Origin: CAZLGM01 sp964623625
Lineage (GTDB): Bacteria > Desulfobacterota > Desulfobulbia > Desulfobulbales > Desulfocapsaceae
Length of the DNA stretch: 64,000 nucleotides
Direction: 5' to 3'
Assembly: GCA_964623625.1 (NCBI GenBank)
Contig: CAZUUJ010000008.1
Span: 8,702 to 72,701 of the forward strand
The notes under the pieces are model-generated. The model was not told the origin of the DNA. It ran no database searches and saw only the letters and a program-made list of their open reading frames with translations. Each line of letters opens with the position of its first letter. Positions within the stretch are counted from its first letter, which is position 1. Made by a program: the position numbers and the translations under genes. Positions 8,509 to 17,416 of this stretch are shown here, piece by piece.

Positions 8509-9662
8509 TAATCCCAGAGTTTGATCCTCCTGATCAGCCGGCGACGTTCTTTTAACAGATGAATGGAAACAATAGTTCCCTTCCCCTTTTCGGATGAGAC
8601 CGTCAATTTCCCGTACTGCTCTTCGATAATTCTCTTTGCCAGAGTCAGCCCCATACCGACATGGCGGGTTTTTTCCGAATAGAAGTGGTGACAACATTTT
8701 TTACGACGCTCTTCGTCCATTCCCCGGCCGTAATCGATAAACCTGATCACATAGGGCAATACCGGATCGTTGGTCAGCTCAAGCTGCAGAATAACAGGAT
8801 TATCTTCGTTCGACTCTTCATACGCTTCACAACCATTTACAACAATCTCTTCAAAGGCGTCCAAGAGGAGTTCGCTGTCGACCAGCAGCAGTTCATCGTC
8901 AAAGCGGCCATCATATTCATTCACCAGATGACAACCGGTTTGATCGGCTTTTTCTCCAAGGTGTTGATCCATCTTTTTTATGATTTCGCCAACGGTAACC
9001 GATTTGGCCGCTGGACACCGCAGATGGATAAAATGGTTCAACCGCTCCAAAAGACTCTCAAGCCTTAGGGACTCGCTGAGGATGGCCTGGGTTTTTAAGG
9101 TGGAACCTTCTTCTTTGTCAAGCTGCCGGGCAAAACCGCCGATAGCCATCACCGGATTACGGATCTGATGGCTAAGGTCGTCCATCAAGTTACCCAGAAA
9201 GGCAATGCGTTCAGATCGCTGGAGCTGCCGTTCGATTTGTTTGAGTTCGGTGAGATCATGGATAGTTAGGGCAATCCCTTTCACCTGGTCGTGCCAACTG
9301 AACAGATTCGAACCGACCATCCCCAGAAAGGTGGTGCCATCTGGCCGCCTGAGCATGGCCTCCCCTTCGAACTCTCCTTCCTTTCTGGTAAGATAAAGAA
9401 TATTCTCAACCAGGATCTCACGATCTTCGGGCATAAAGAGCTGCGATATAGACAGACCGTTCAAATATTTCACTTCGGTCTTAAACATCTGGCCGGTCCT
9501 GATATTTGCAAAAACGATGTTATTATTTATGTCAACAACGCAAACCGCGTTATGAATGATATTGAGCAGCTCTCCCATAGCTTCCGATGAATGCACCTTG
9601 CCGTTCTGCCGCATAACGGATTTGCTCCCGGACAATCTGAAGATGAATTCTGCGGTCTGCAT
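8508..9662 (-). CDS. PAS-domain sensor histidine kinase
   Basis: 384 residues, cytoplasmic (no membrane segment). A PAS domain spans about 28-140 (HNAVCVVDINNNIVFANIRTG ... LTIHDLTELKQ). The dimerisation helix has phosphoacceptor H165 in DDLSHQIRNP, and the C-terminal HATPase domain has its N box replaced by EEIVVNGCEAYEE, a G1-like RFIDYGRGMD and a G2-like HVGMGLTLAKRIIE. No response regulator is adjacent, so this is an orphan kinase. The signal sensed by the PAS domain is unknown. An internal Met at residue 17 is an alternative start. Confidence 0.88.
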   Translation of the reverse strand: MQTAEFIFRLSGSKSVMRQNGKVHSSEAMGELLNIIHNAVCVVDINNNIVFANIRTGQMFKTEVKYLNGLSISQLFMPEDREILVENILYLTRKEGEFEGEAMLRRPDGTTFLGMVGSNLFSWHDQVKGIALTIHDLTELKQIERQLQRSERIAFLGNLMDDLSHQIRNPVMAIGGFARQLDKEEGSTLKTQAILSESLRLESLLERLNHFIHLRCPAAKSVTVGEIIKKMDQHLGEKADQTGCHLVNEYDGRFDDELLLVDSELLLDAFEEIVVNGCEAYEESNEDNPVILQLELTNDPVLPYVIRFIDYGRGMDEERRKKCCHHFYSEKTRHVGMGLTLAKRIIEEQYGKLTVSSEKGKGTIVSIHLLKERRRLIRRIKLWD

Positions 9663-9840
9663 AGACCGAATTGATTGTTTTCAACCTATTGGATTATTTC
9701 ATGATTGCACAAATATCATTGCTTTGTCAAATACTGGTGGAAATGAGAGGGAGAAAAAATGGATACGCACACAACTAGGAAACAATCCACCGGCTAAATG
9801 AGTACACCTATCAGAGATGTTCCCTCAACTTAGGGCTCGC

Positions 9841-11019
9841 TTAACGAAGAAAACGGGCAAATTCCTGGAAAACCAAGTCGATATGGATGGCAAAACCAAG
9901 GCCTTCAAACTTTTCCGTCACCAGCTTTAAGGTATTGACACCGATCACCTTGCCGTCCTTTGTGATCAGCGGCCCACCCGAATTACCCGGATAAATTTCT
10001 GCATTGGTCTGGATATGATCTTTTCGATAGGAGGACAAAACACCTGAAGTTACGCTGTTAGTCAGATTCAATGGGGAACCGACCGCGTACACCGGATCGC
10101 CAAGGGCTGTTTCGTTTTTTTTCGCTGGACGAAGATATGGGGTTTTCACCTCTTTGATTTTTAAAAGTGCCAGATCGTACGAATCACTGATCTTATAGAG
10201 CAGGGCCGCCATTTTCGTCCCATCTGCCAGGGTTACTGTAAACTTGAATTGGCCTTCCTGTTCCTGCCGTATTTGCTTGTATTGGCTCTTTTTGGAAGAA
10301 AACTCCTGTAATTTCTGATTATATTCCTCCTTCACTTGCTGATACTGCTTCTTATTTATGCGCAACTCGTCTTCATACTCCAGCAGATCCCGGCGATAGT
10401 TCTTGAGGTATTGTCTGTCACTCTCTGTCCTGGCTTCTTTTTTATAGCGGCTGTACTCCTTCCACCACCTGGCGAGTTTCTGTTCATATTTATCGATTCT
10501 TTTTTTTCTCCTCTCCATCTCATCTTTGAGCTTCTTAAACTGTTTTCCGGCATCCGCTATTTTTTTTGAGATCCTTCTTTTCGTGCTGTCACTCCCCCTG
10601 ACTACATGACGGTTGGTAACGATCAGTCCGTCATCGCTGATAAAAAAGCCGGAACCGAAGCCGGCAACCGTTTTAATATAGACAGAACACATATTGGCCC
10701 GTTCAATCATATTCTTTGGCTGTTTTACCGCCAGCAGTTTCTTTTCCAGATCCAGTTCCGGCGGGGTATGGGTGCCGGCCTTGCTCTGTTGCTGAATAAC
10801 CTGTTTGACTTTTTTGGAATAGACAATTTTTGCCACATCTCTACTGGGTATCTCAATCATGCCGCCAAACCGCTCATAGGCAACTGTTGTCCCTTTTTCA
10901 ATCACCATGGAGCTGCGGATAATCTTGCCGTTTTTTAAAACGATCTTATGGCCATACGCAGCTGTTGAAAAGAAAAGACAAAGACTCAGTGAAATGATGA
11001 TAATTCTAATCTGACTCAT
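9841..11019 (-). CDS. Exported S1C trypsin-like serine protease with coiled-coil insertion
   Basis: 392 residues with an N-terminal signal peptide (about 1-23). Catalytic residues are H138 (TNRHVV), D262 (DSYDLALLK) and S327 (YPGNSGGP), the DegP/HtrA-type order. Unusually, about 100 charged residues (about 144-246, rich in Lys/Glu/Gln heptads) separate His from Asp and are predicted coiled coil. A small beta-rich domain at 24-70 precedes the protease. There is no PDZ domain at the C-terminus. Likely acts in the periplasm; the substrate is unknown. It stands alone, 125 bp from the VTT-domain gene. Confidence 0.85.
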   Translation of the reverse strand: MSQIRIIIISLSLCLFFSTAAYGHKIVLKNGKIIRSSMVIEKGTTVAYERFGGMIEIPSRDVAKIVYSKKVKQVIQQQSKAGTHTPPELDLEKKLLAVKQPKNMIERANMCSVYIKTVAGFGSGFFISDDGLIVTNRHVVRGSDSTKRRISKKIADAGKQFKKLKDEMERRKKRIDKYEQKLARWWKEYSRYKKEARTESDRQYLKNYRRDLLEYEDELRINKKQYQQVKEEYNQKLQEFSSKKSQYKQIRQEQEGQFKFTVTLADGTKMAALLYKISDSYDLALLKIKEVKTPYLRPAKKNETALGDPVYAVGSPLNLTNSVTSGVLSSYRKDHIQTNAEIYPGNSGGPLITKDGKVIGVNTLKLVTEKFEGLGFAIHIDLVFQEFARFLR

Positions 11020-11143
11020 CGCTCAAACCCCTGAAACTTAGGAATATCGACGGCAAAGTACTATAACAGCTTATCCATTGTCAACGTAACGGGCGGTGCT
11101 GAGTAATTAACCGACAGCAGTGTTGTTATGATTCAAGAAAAGG

Positions 11144-11770
11144 TTATAGCACAAGTTTAATTAAAACGAAACCACCGATCAGCAGGATCATGAAGACAAT
11201 GGTGAGGATACCAAAATATTTATCGATGTAGATTCGCATCGGTTCCCCGAATTTCCAGATGATGGCCGCAACCAGGAAGAATCTGGCCGATCGTGAAACG
11301 ATGGAAACCAGGATGAATTTGGGAAAATCGATCTCAAAGGCGCCTGCGGTCAGGGTAAACAGTTTATAGGGAAGTGGGGTGAAGCCGGCAGTTCCAACGG
11401 CCCACACATCATATTTCCGGTAGAGGTTCTGCATGACCAGATATTTTTCCTGCAGGCCGTAAAATTCCAGGATATTCTGACCGATGCTGTCCATGAACCA
11501 GAGGCCCAGCCCATAACCAAAGGCACCGCCAATCACTGAACCGACCGCGCAGATAGAAGCGTACTTGAATGAATTTTTGGATGCGGCAATGCACAGGGCG
11601 ATTAAAAAAACATCCGGTGGGATAGGAAAAAATGATGATTCGACAAAAGCGATGCAGAAAAGGGCAAAAAGACCATATGGGGTCTGGATCCACTCCATGC
11701 AGATGTCATAGAGTCGCTTCAGCCAGGAAGGCTTCTTCAGATTGTCAGTTTTTCCATCCATGCTCGCCAA
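11144..11770 (-). CDS. VTT-domain (DedA/YqaA-type) membrane protein
   Basis: 208 residues, with about five hydrophobic segments. The FVESSFFPIPPDVFLI segment near 42-57 and a later GFTPLPYKLFTLTAGAF match the YqaA branch of the SNARE-associated/DedA superfamily, which includes lipid scramblases and transporters. It overlaps the end of pcm by 26 bp (17 bp if translation starts at the internal Met at 11761), so it is translationally coupled in a lipoprotein-pcm-VTT operon. The substrate is not evident. Confidence 0.85.
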   Translation of the reverse strand: MASMDGKTDNLKKPSWLKRLYDICMEWIQTPYGLFALFCIAFVESSFFPIPPDVFLIALCIAASKNSFKYASICAVGSVIGGAFGYGLGLWFMDSIGQNILEFYGLQEKYLVMQNLYRKYDVWAVGTAGFTPLPYKLFTLTAGAFEIDFPKFILVSIVSRSARFFLVAAIIWKFGEPMRIYIDKYFGILTIVFMILLIGGFVLIKLVL

Positions 11771-12392
11771 TCAGCTCCACAAAACGGACATGTTCCAGGT
11801 GGGATACCTCAACCTCACCACCTTCTTTTATCACTAGTTTCAACGCCTGAGTATAGACATCTCCAACGGGAATGACGAGCCTTCCCGGATCGGCCAATTG
11901 GTCGATAAGGGGATCGGGAATTTTCGGACCACCTGCAGTGACGATGATTGCATCATATGAGCCATATTCCGGCCAGCCCAGGGTTCCGTCATCGAGTTTG
12001 GTCTGGATATTATTATAGCGCAACTTATCAAAAACCTTTCGGGATTCGGATAACAGTGCCGGTATGCGCTCAACTGTGTAGACCTTCCTGCAGATACGGG
12101 ACAGAATGGCCGCCTGGTATCCCGACCCGGTTCCGATCTCCAGAACCGTTTCATCACCAGTTAACTGCAGAGACTGGGTCATAAGAGCCACAATGAACGG
12201 TTGGGAAATGGTCTGTCCGGAACCGATCGGCAGAGGATGGTCTCCATAGGCTTTCGACTCCAGCCCCTTATCGACAAAAAGATGCCTGGGAACGGCCATC
12301 ATAGCCGTAAGCGTCTTTTCGTCGATAATCCCTCGGGGAACGATCTGCTCACGAACCATCCGTTCACGAGCTTTGGAAAATCGATCTTTCAC
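11745..12392 (-). CDS. pcm: Protein-L-isoaspartate O-methyltransferase
   Basis: 215 residues, normal length. It methylates isoaspartyl residues in damaged proteins using SAM. SAM-binding motif I is VLEIGTGSGYQAAIL. The upstream segment GSGQTISQPFIVALM is the family-specific active-site motif, and the C-terminal part DGTLGWPEYGSYDAIIVTAG matches. It is the middle gene of a three-gene minus-strand operon, 20 bp after the lipoprotein gene. Confidence 0.95.
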   Translation of the reverse strand: MKDRFSKARERMVREQIVPRGIIDEKTLTAMMAVPRHLFVDKGLESKAYGDHPLPIGSGQTISQPFIVALMTQSLQLTGDETVLEIGTGSGYQAAILSRICRKVYTVERIPALLSESRKVFDKLRYNNIQTKLDDGTLGWPEYGSYDAIIVTAGGPKIPDPLIDQLADPGRLVIPVGDVYTQALKLVIKEGGEVEVSHLEHVRFVELIGEHGWKN

Positions 12393-12412
12393 AGATTTTA
12401 CCGATTCCCCGG

Positions 12413-12772
12413 TTATTTTGTTTGAAGATTGGGCTCTTCGGCTGTTCTATAAACGGAGCCGACCACAACATCCCCTTCGATAGTGACCACGATGGAACTG
12501 TATCCGTGACCGCTGAACAACCCGCCAATAACATACATATCCTGAAGAGATGAGCGCTGCTCCTCTTCGTATATCCATTCTTCGCGTTTCTCGGACACTT
12601 TTTTCTTCAGGTCAGGCTCTCCTAAAAAGGTCAACACGTCCTGGCGTGTCGAATGGCCGGCCTTGATCATACTGATATCGGAGGAAAGATGACGGACAGG
12701 ATGATCGGCGCACCCTGCCAAGAGAAACAGCAGGGCAAGCGGCGGTATGAGTCGTCCAAATCGTGTTATCAT
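12413..12772 (-). CDS. SmpA/OmlA (BamE)-like small lipoprotein
   Basis: 119 residues. The lipobox LLAGC places the lipid-modified cysteine at residue 21. The mature part contains IKAGHSTRQDVLTFLGEPD, the typical start of the SmpA/OmlA fold, followed by a short beta domain with a WIYEEEQ strand. Related lipoproteins include BamE, but other outer-membrane lipoproteins share the fold, so BamE itself is not claimed. The Met at 12772 gives a proper signal peptide; an upstream Met adds six residues. First gene of the operon with pcm and the VTT protein. Confidence 0.7.
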   Translation of the reverse strand: MITRFGRLIPPLALLFLLAGCADHPVRHLSSDISMIKAGHSTRQDVLTFLGEPDLKKKVSEKREEWIYEEEQRSSLQDMYVIGGLFSGHGYSSIVVTIEGDVVVGSVYRTAEEPNLQTK

Positions 12773-12827
12773 AATGTTCTCCCGGAGCAATTCACGGCCT
12801 CTCCCATACTGGGCCGACTTGACTGTA

Positions 12828-12955
12828 GTCTGAATCCGTGACGAAGATGGTTGTTTTCACCATGAACCTTCTGATATATCAAAAGATGAAGTACTAGCGT
12901 ATGCACTCCAAGAGCACTTCCTACGGGCGCTCACGAATTCAGGTGTGAGAAATAT
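12828..12955. repeat. Palindromic repeat, family P1, copy D (diverged)
   Basis: Begins with CTGAATCCGTGACGAAG, which recurs at 61103, and ends with the inverted form CACGAATTCAGG. The right arm, read on the minus strand, contains GTGAGCGCCC, AGGAAGTGCTCTTGGAGT and ACGCTAGTAC, matching the extended left arm of copy A. Pairing of the outer ends is clear; the inner part is eroded. Confidence 0.7.
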
Positions 12956-13066
12956 GGAACAATACAGGCTGAAACAACGTTTGCGTTCAGCCCTTATTTT
13001 CTCCGTAAAGAAGCACTTATAGTCTGTCGACTGCCTTTTTTCAAGATAAAGTAATAGTGAGAGGAG

Positions 13067-14944
13067 TTACTCACCGACCACCCGGTCAAGGATCCTGTAA
13101 TTTCGCTCAACCATGGTCAGTGGATCGACAACCAGCCCCGCCTGGATCATGGCATTGTCATAGATCTGTTCCGCCACCTCCTTGGCAAAGGTTTCATCGC
13201 TGTTCTGCAGCTCGGCCAGTTTGACGATCAGCCTGTTGTTCATGTTAATCTCAAGGTTCTTCTTGGACGGTGGCATTGCCCCCATCCCCTTCTCAAATTT
13301 GGCCGCTGAAAGCACCCGTTCCATGGATGAGGTCATATAGCTGTCCGGATTGACGATCATCGCCGGAGCGTCAACAAGACGTTTTGATTCGATCACATCA
13401 CCCACCTTGTTACCAAGTGTGCCTTTCAGCCAATCGATCAACGACTGTTTTGATTCATCTCCCAGCGGTGAGTCCTGCGTGTCTTCAGCGTCCTTTTCAT
13501 CTTTTTCCTTGGAGTCGGGAATGGAAAGGTCGGCCCGGTCGGCAGAAACCAGTTTCTTGCCGTCAAATTCACCGAGATGCGAGAGCACAAAATCGTCAAT
13601 GGGCTCCATGGTGTAGATGATCTCAATATCTCTTTTCTTGAACATCTCAACGTATGGACCGGACTCGATGGCGGCCCGTGAAGACCCGTTGATATAATAA
13701 ATCTCTTCCTGGTCCTCGTTCATCCGTTCCACATACTCACTTAAACTGATGGGGACATTGCTGTCCGAGCGGGACGACTCGAACCGGACGAGTTTGCCCA
13801 ACTCCTTCTGGTATTCGTAATCCGAGGTGATCCCCTCTTTGATGAAGATCCCAAAGGTCTTCCAGAATTCCATGTATTTTTCCGGGTCTGCCTTGGCCTG
13901 TTCGGCCAGGAACTTTAAAAACCGTTTAGTGATAACCTTACGCAGCTTGGCTACCAGGGCATTGTCCTGCAATTGTTGACGGGAGATATTAAGCGGCAGG
14001 TCTTCACTGTCGATAACACCTTTTAGGAACCTCAACCATTCGGGCAGGATCGTTTCCGAATGCTGGTCGATCAGAATACGCTGACAATAGAGATTGACAC
14101 CGGGGTCGAGCCGACCGAAGCCGAGAACTTCAAAATTCTCTTTGGGAACAAAGAGCAGTGCGTTGATGGCCAGCGGGGCATCCGCTGAGAAGTGCAGCCG
14201 ATAGGTCGGCTCATCGGTGGCGTTGCCGATAAACTTATAAAAATCGGTGTATTCCTCATCTTTGATCTCGTTCTTGTTCCTGGTCCATAACGCCTGAACC
14301 GTATTGACTGTCTCTGAATCAAGTTTGATGGGAAACTGAACAAAGGCCGAGTACTGTTTAATGATCGATTCAACTTTCCACTTGGCAGAGTAGTCATGGG
14401 CGTCTTCTTTAAGCTCGACGATGATCTTCGTCCCCCGCCTCAAGCCTTTCATCTCACTGATAGTATACGTGCCGGTACCGTCAGAAACCCATTCATTCCC
14501 TTCGGAGCCGTCCCATGAACGGCTTTGTACCTGCACTTTGGCACCGGCCATAAAGGCAGCATAAAATCCGACACCGAACTGTCCGATCAAGCTGACATCT
14601 TTTTGAGCCGCTTCTGCAAGTTCGGTTAAAAAAGCATTGGAACCGGAATGGGCAATGGTGCCGAGGTTGGATTCAAGCTCGTCCCGAGTCATACCGATCC
14701 CGGTATCTGTAATGGTGAAGGTATGGTTTTTATCGTCAAGATCGATGGTGATCTCAAGAGGGACATGGGAATCAAAGCTGTCTTCCTGGGTCAACGACTC
14801 ATGCCGATATTTCTCCAGGGCATCCGCCGCATTCGAGATCAATTCCCGAATAAAAATGTCCCGTTCGGTATAAAGCGAGTGAATAACGATATCGAGTAAT
14901 TTTTTAGTTTCCGCCTGAAACTCATGGGTTGTCGTCTGGGTCAT
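13067..14944 (-). CDS. htpG: Chaperone HtpG (Hsp90)
   Basis: 625 residues, typical length. Cytosolic ATP-dependent chaperone. The GHKL ATPase domain shows FIRELISNAADALEKYR, the DTGIGMT lid motif and GQFGVGFYAAFM. The middle and C-terminal dimerisation domains follow in order (LPLNISRQQLQ; MTSSMERVL). I chose the ATG at 14944 because an AAGGTGG stretch lies about 6 bp upstream; a GTG nine bases earlier overlaps that ribosome-binding site. A charged acidic linker (about 480-500) separates middle and C-terminal domains. No CIRCE element was seen upstream, but the region runs into an assembly gap. Confidence 0.96.
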   Translation of the reverse strand: MTQTTTHEFQAETKKLLDIVIHSLYTERDIFIRELISNAADALEKYRHESLTQEDSFDSHVPLEITIDLDDKNHTFTITDTGIGMTRDELESNLGTIAHSGSNAFLTELAEAAQKDVSLIGQFGVGFYAAFMAGAKVQVQSRSWDGSEGNEWVSDGTGTYTISEMKGLRRGTKIIVELKEDAHDYSAKWKVESIIKQYSAFVQFPIKLDSETVNTVQALWTRNKNEIKDEEYTDFYKFIGNATDEPTYRLHFSADAPLAINALLFVPKENFEVLGFGRLDPGVNLYCQRILIDQHSETILPEWLRFLKGVIDSEDLPLNISRQQLQDNALVAKLRKVITKRFLKFLAEQAKADPEKYMEFWKTFGIFIKEGITSDYEYQKELGKLVRFESSRSDSNVPISLSEYVERMNEDQEEIYYINGSSRAAIESGPYVEMFKKRDIEIIYTMEPIDDFVLSHLGEFDGKKLVSADRADLSIPDSKEKDEKDAEDTQDSPLGDESKQSLIDWLKGTLGNKVGDVIESKRLVDAPAMIVNPDSYMTSSMERVLSAAKFEKGMGAMPPSKKNLEINMNNRLIVKLAELQNSDETFAKEVAEQIYDNAMIQAGLVVDPLTMVERNYRILDRVVGE

Positions 14945-14977
14945 GGATGCCACCTTAGTTTCCTTTTCTTCTATTGG

Positions 14978-15135
14978 GACAGGAGTTCAGCAATGGCACA
15001 TCTTTGGCGATTTGGGCCGTATCGCAATGNNNNNNNNNNCCTCCCCCCTTTTGGTTGTTTGCGGCCTCTCCCCCCTGGGCGGGCCCAAAAACCCCCCAAA
15101 ATTTGTGCCTTTGCTGAACTCTTGCGTTGCTTTTT
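14978..15135. repeat. Probable P1 palindrome interrupted by assembly gap
   Basis: The sequence left of the gap (GAGTTCAGCAATGGCACA, then CATCTTTGG) reappears inverted to the right (TGTGCCTTTGCTGAACTC, 15104-15121). CATCTTTG followed by a CGATT-like segment resembles the inner arm of the P1 family. Between 15040 and 15100 there are unusual C and G homopolymers that look like low-quality consensus. The positions of the N run are 15030-15039. Confidence 0.55.
15030..15039. other. Assembly gap (10 N)
   Basis: Ten undetermined bases joining two contig ends. It lies within an inverted repeat and next to homopolymer-rich sequence, so its true length is unknown. It separates htpG from the divergent phosphoesterase gene and probably hides the promoter of one or both. 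Confidence 0.98.
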
Positions 15136-15239
15136 TGGTTAATGTGAGCCAAAATACATTTAACCATACTTTTCCCCCTGTCAAGTAACGGTTGACACGG
15201 AAACGCACAGAATTCTATACCTACGGCTGGAACTTTTAT

Positions 15240-15914
15240 ATGAGAATTATTTGTTTTGGTGATGTCCATATGTCCCTTGGGAAATTTCAGGACATCCCCG
15301 GGATCGGTTCCGCCGACGCAGTCATCATTAACGGAGACTTGACCAATTTTGGCAGTGCTGATGACGCCAGGAAAATTATTGACTGTGTGAAGGATGTGAA
15401 TCAAACCGTTTACGCCCAGATTGGCAACCTGGATAACATGGATGTCAACGACTATTTACAGGAGATTGGTATCAATCTTCATGGCCAGGCAATACTATTA
15501 GACGGTCAATGTTGCCTGATAGGTGCTGGCGGTTCAAACATTGCTCCTTTTAATTATCCTGTCGATTTTTCCGAAGCTGAAATCAGCGCGCTTCTTGATA
15601 CTGCCTACTTTCAGGCAAAAGAATTGATATCTACAGTTGACAACAGTGACATGCCGCTTATCCTTGTGGTCCATATGCCGCCATTCGGCACAGAAGTTGA
15701 TAGGTTGCATGACGGCACCCATGTTGGCTCGTCCGCTGTCCGACAATTTATAGAAAACATTCAACCTGCTGTGTGTTTGGCCGGACATATCCATGAAGCC
15801 AGGGGTGAGGATATAATAGGCAGCACCCCTGTTATCAATCCCGGAATGATCAGCAAAGGCGGCTGGATTGATGTAACAGTTGAAGGCTCAACAGTAACGG
15901 CGTCTTTAAAATGA
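15240..15914 (+). CDS. Calcineurin-type metallophosphoesterase
   Basis: 224 residues. Binuclear-metal phosphoesterase fold with the motifs FGDVHMS (D-x-H), NGDLTN, GNLDN (variant of GNHD/E), VVHMPP and GHIHE in order. This is the small YfcE-like class; some members hydrolyse phosphodiesters. The ATG at 15240 starts directly with the first strand; an upstream in-frame Met at 15192 adds 16 residues without similarity. It overlaps the next gene by 4 bp (ATGA), so the two are translationally coupled. Confidence 0.85.
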   Translation: MRIICFGDVHMSLGKFQDIPGIGSADAVIINGDLTNFGSADDARKIIDCVKDVNQTVYAQIGNLDNMDVNDYLQEIGINLHGQAILLDGQCCLIGAGGSNIAPFNYPVDFSEAEISALLDTAYFQAKELISTVDNSDMPLILVVHMPPFGTEVDRLHDGTHVGSSAVRQFIENIQPAVCLAGHIHEARGEDIIGSTPVINPGMISKGGWIDVTVEGSTVTASLK

Positions 15915-17323
15915 AACAGACTACTCATCACTTCACCACAATCATTATAGGCGGGGGTCTTTCCGGCCTGACTGTCGCTCATAGACTGAGAAACAGTGCG
16001 CCGGACCATCGGCTGCTTGTCATGGAAAAAAGCGACCGGATTGGAGGCGCCATCCGTTCGCACAATGACCAGGGGTATCTTGCCGAGATCGGCCCCCACG
16101 GCTTCCTGGACAACTGCGAGGAATCAAAGACTATCCTCTATGAAACCGGCCTTGACAAGGAATGCGTCAAAGCTCCCTTGAGCCGTTTTGTCCGCTATGT
16201 CTGCTTAAATGGCAAGCTGCTCCTTATTCCCCAGAGTCCACCTAAAATCATCAAGGCACCGCTGATTTCATGGCCGGCCAAGTTCAGAGTTCTTGGCGAT
16301 CTTTTCAAAAAGCCGCTACCCGGTGAGCCGTCGGTGGCCCAGTGGGCCGAATATCGGTTTGGGTCAGCCATGCTACCCTTTGTGGACGCGGTTTTTACCG
16401 GAACCTACGCGGGTGATTTCAATAGACTGGTGATCGATGGCGTGATGCCGGGAGTCCGTGAACTGGAGAACAAACATGGTTCCGTTATCCGTGGTCTGCT
16501 GGCCAAGTTAAAAGAATCTAAAAAGAGAGGAGAGAACAACAAAAAAAGAGAACTGCCCGCCATGACCAGTTTTCCCCAGGGAATGGGACGACTGGTGGAA
16601 AAACTGGGAGAGGGATTGCGTGACACTATTGACCTTTTTTTGAACTGTACCGTTTCAGCGGTCGCAAAAGAGAAAGATCTCTGGGTGGTCACCTGTTCCC
16701 AGGGGACCTTCTTTTGTGACAATCTGGTTATCGCTTTGCCGGTGAACCCATCGCTTGATCTGCTGTCCCAGCTCGGTGATTCGCCTCCTAGTCCCTCCAT
16801 TGCAGATGCAAAAATAGTAACGGTCGCCATCGGTTTTGAAGACGATGCCAAACTGCCACCCGGTTTTGGTTTTCTGACTCCTGAACAGGAACAACGATTC
16901 AGTCTTGGCTGCCTCTTTTCTTCAAATATGTTCCCTGGCCGGGCGCCTGACGGCCATATTCTTTTTGAGGTTCTGGTCGGTGGTCGACGGCATCCAGAAC
17001 GGATTGAACTCGATGATCAGACATTAATCACTAATATCCTAGAAGATATGCGGCAACTTCTTCATCTGCCAGGAGAACCAGCCTACACAAAAGTCCTTCG
17101 CTCTTCATGGGGTATTCCCCAGCTGGAAAAAGGATATCCGGAATTATTAAACTGGCGTGATCGGGTCACAGGACAACATGACAATCTGTTTGTCTGTGGC
17201 TTCGGCTGGCAGGGAATCGGGCTGAATGATATGATGAAATATGCAACGATTGCCGCGGAAAACCTGCTTGCCGGAATGAACGATAAACAGCAGCAAAGTG
17301 AGGTGAAGAAGGTTTATTTCTAA
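15911..17323 (+). CDS. hemY: Protoporphyrinogen oxidase, HemY/PgoX type
   Basis: 470 residues. FAD-dependent oxidation of (copro)protoporphyrinogen in heme synthesis. N-terminal dinucleotide fold GGGLSG at 14-19, followed by EKSDRIGGAIRS and a substrate-domain insertion. The C-terminal FAD segment is FVCGFGWQGIGLNDMM. The oxygen-dependent form is notable in a presumed anaerobe, although other electron acceptors are possible. No other heme gene is nearby. Coupled by a 4-bp overlap to the phosphoesterase; convergent with the following gene. Confidence 0.88.
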   Translation: MKQTTHHFTTIIIGGGLSGLTVAHRLRNSAPDHRLLVMEKSDRIGGAIRSHNDQGYLAEIGPHGFLDNCEESKTILYETGLDKECVKAPLSRFVRYVCLNGKLLLIPQSPPKIIKAPLISWPAKFRVLGDLFKKPLPGEPSVAQWAEYRFGSAMLPFVDAVFTGTYAGDFNRLVIDGVMPGVRELENKHGSVIRGLLAKLKESKKRGENNKKRELPAMTSFPQGMGRLVEKLGEGLRDTIDLFLNCTVSAVAKEKDLWVVTCSQGTFFCDNLVIALPVNPSLDLLSQLGDSPPSPSIADAKIVTVAIGFEDDAKLPPGFGFLTPEQEQRFSLGCLFSSNMFPGRAPDGHILFEVLVGGRRHPERIELDDQTLITNILEDMRQLLHLPGEPAYTKVLRSSWGIPQLEKGYPELLNWRDRVTGQHDNLFVCGFGWQGIGLNDMMKYATIAAENLLAGMNDKQQQSEVKKVYF

Positions 17324-17416
17324 GGTGAATAGAGTGATCTCCATTGACGCGGCTCTGTTTGGTACCTGAATCCGTGACCAACACGGTGTTAAACATTTCT
17401 GATTGACCCACACCTC

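Noticed and set aside
15001..15021. TGGCAC...TTGG text considered as a sigma-54 promoter upstream of the phosphoesterase
   Set aside because: The GG/GC spacing does not match the -24/-12 pattern, and the region is next to an assembly gap.
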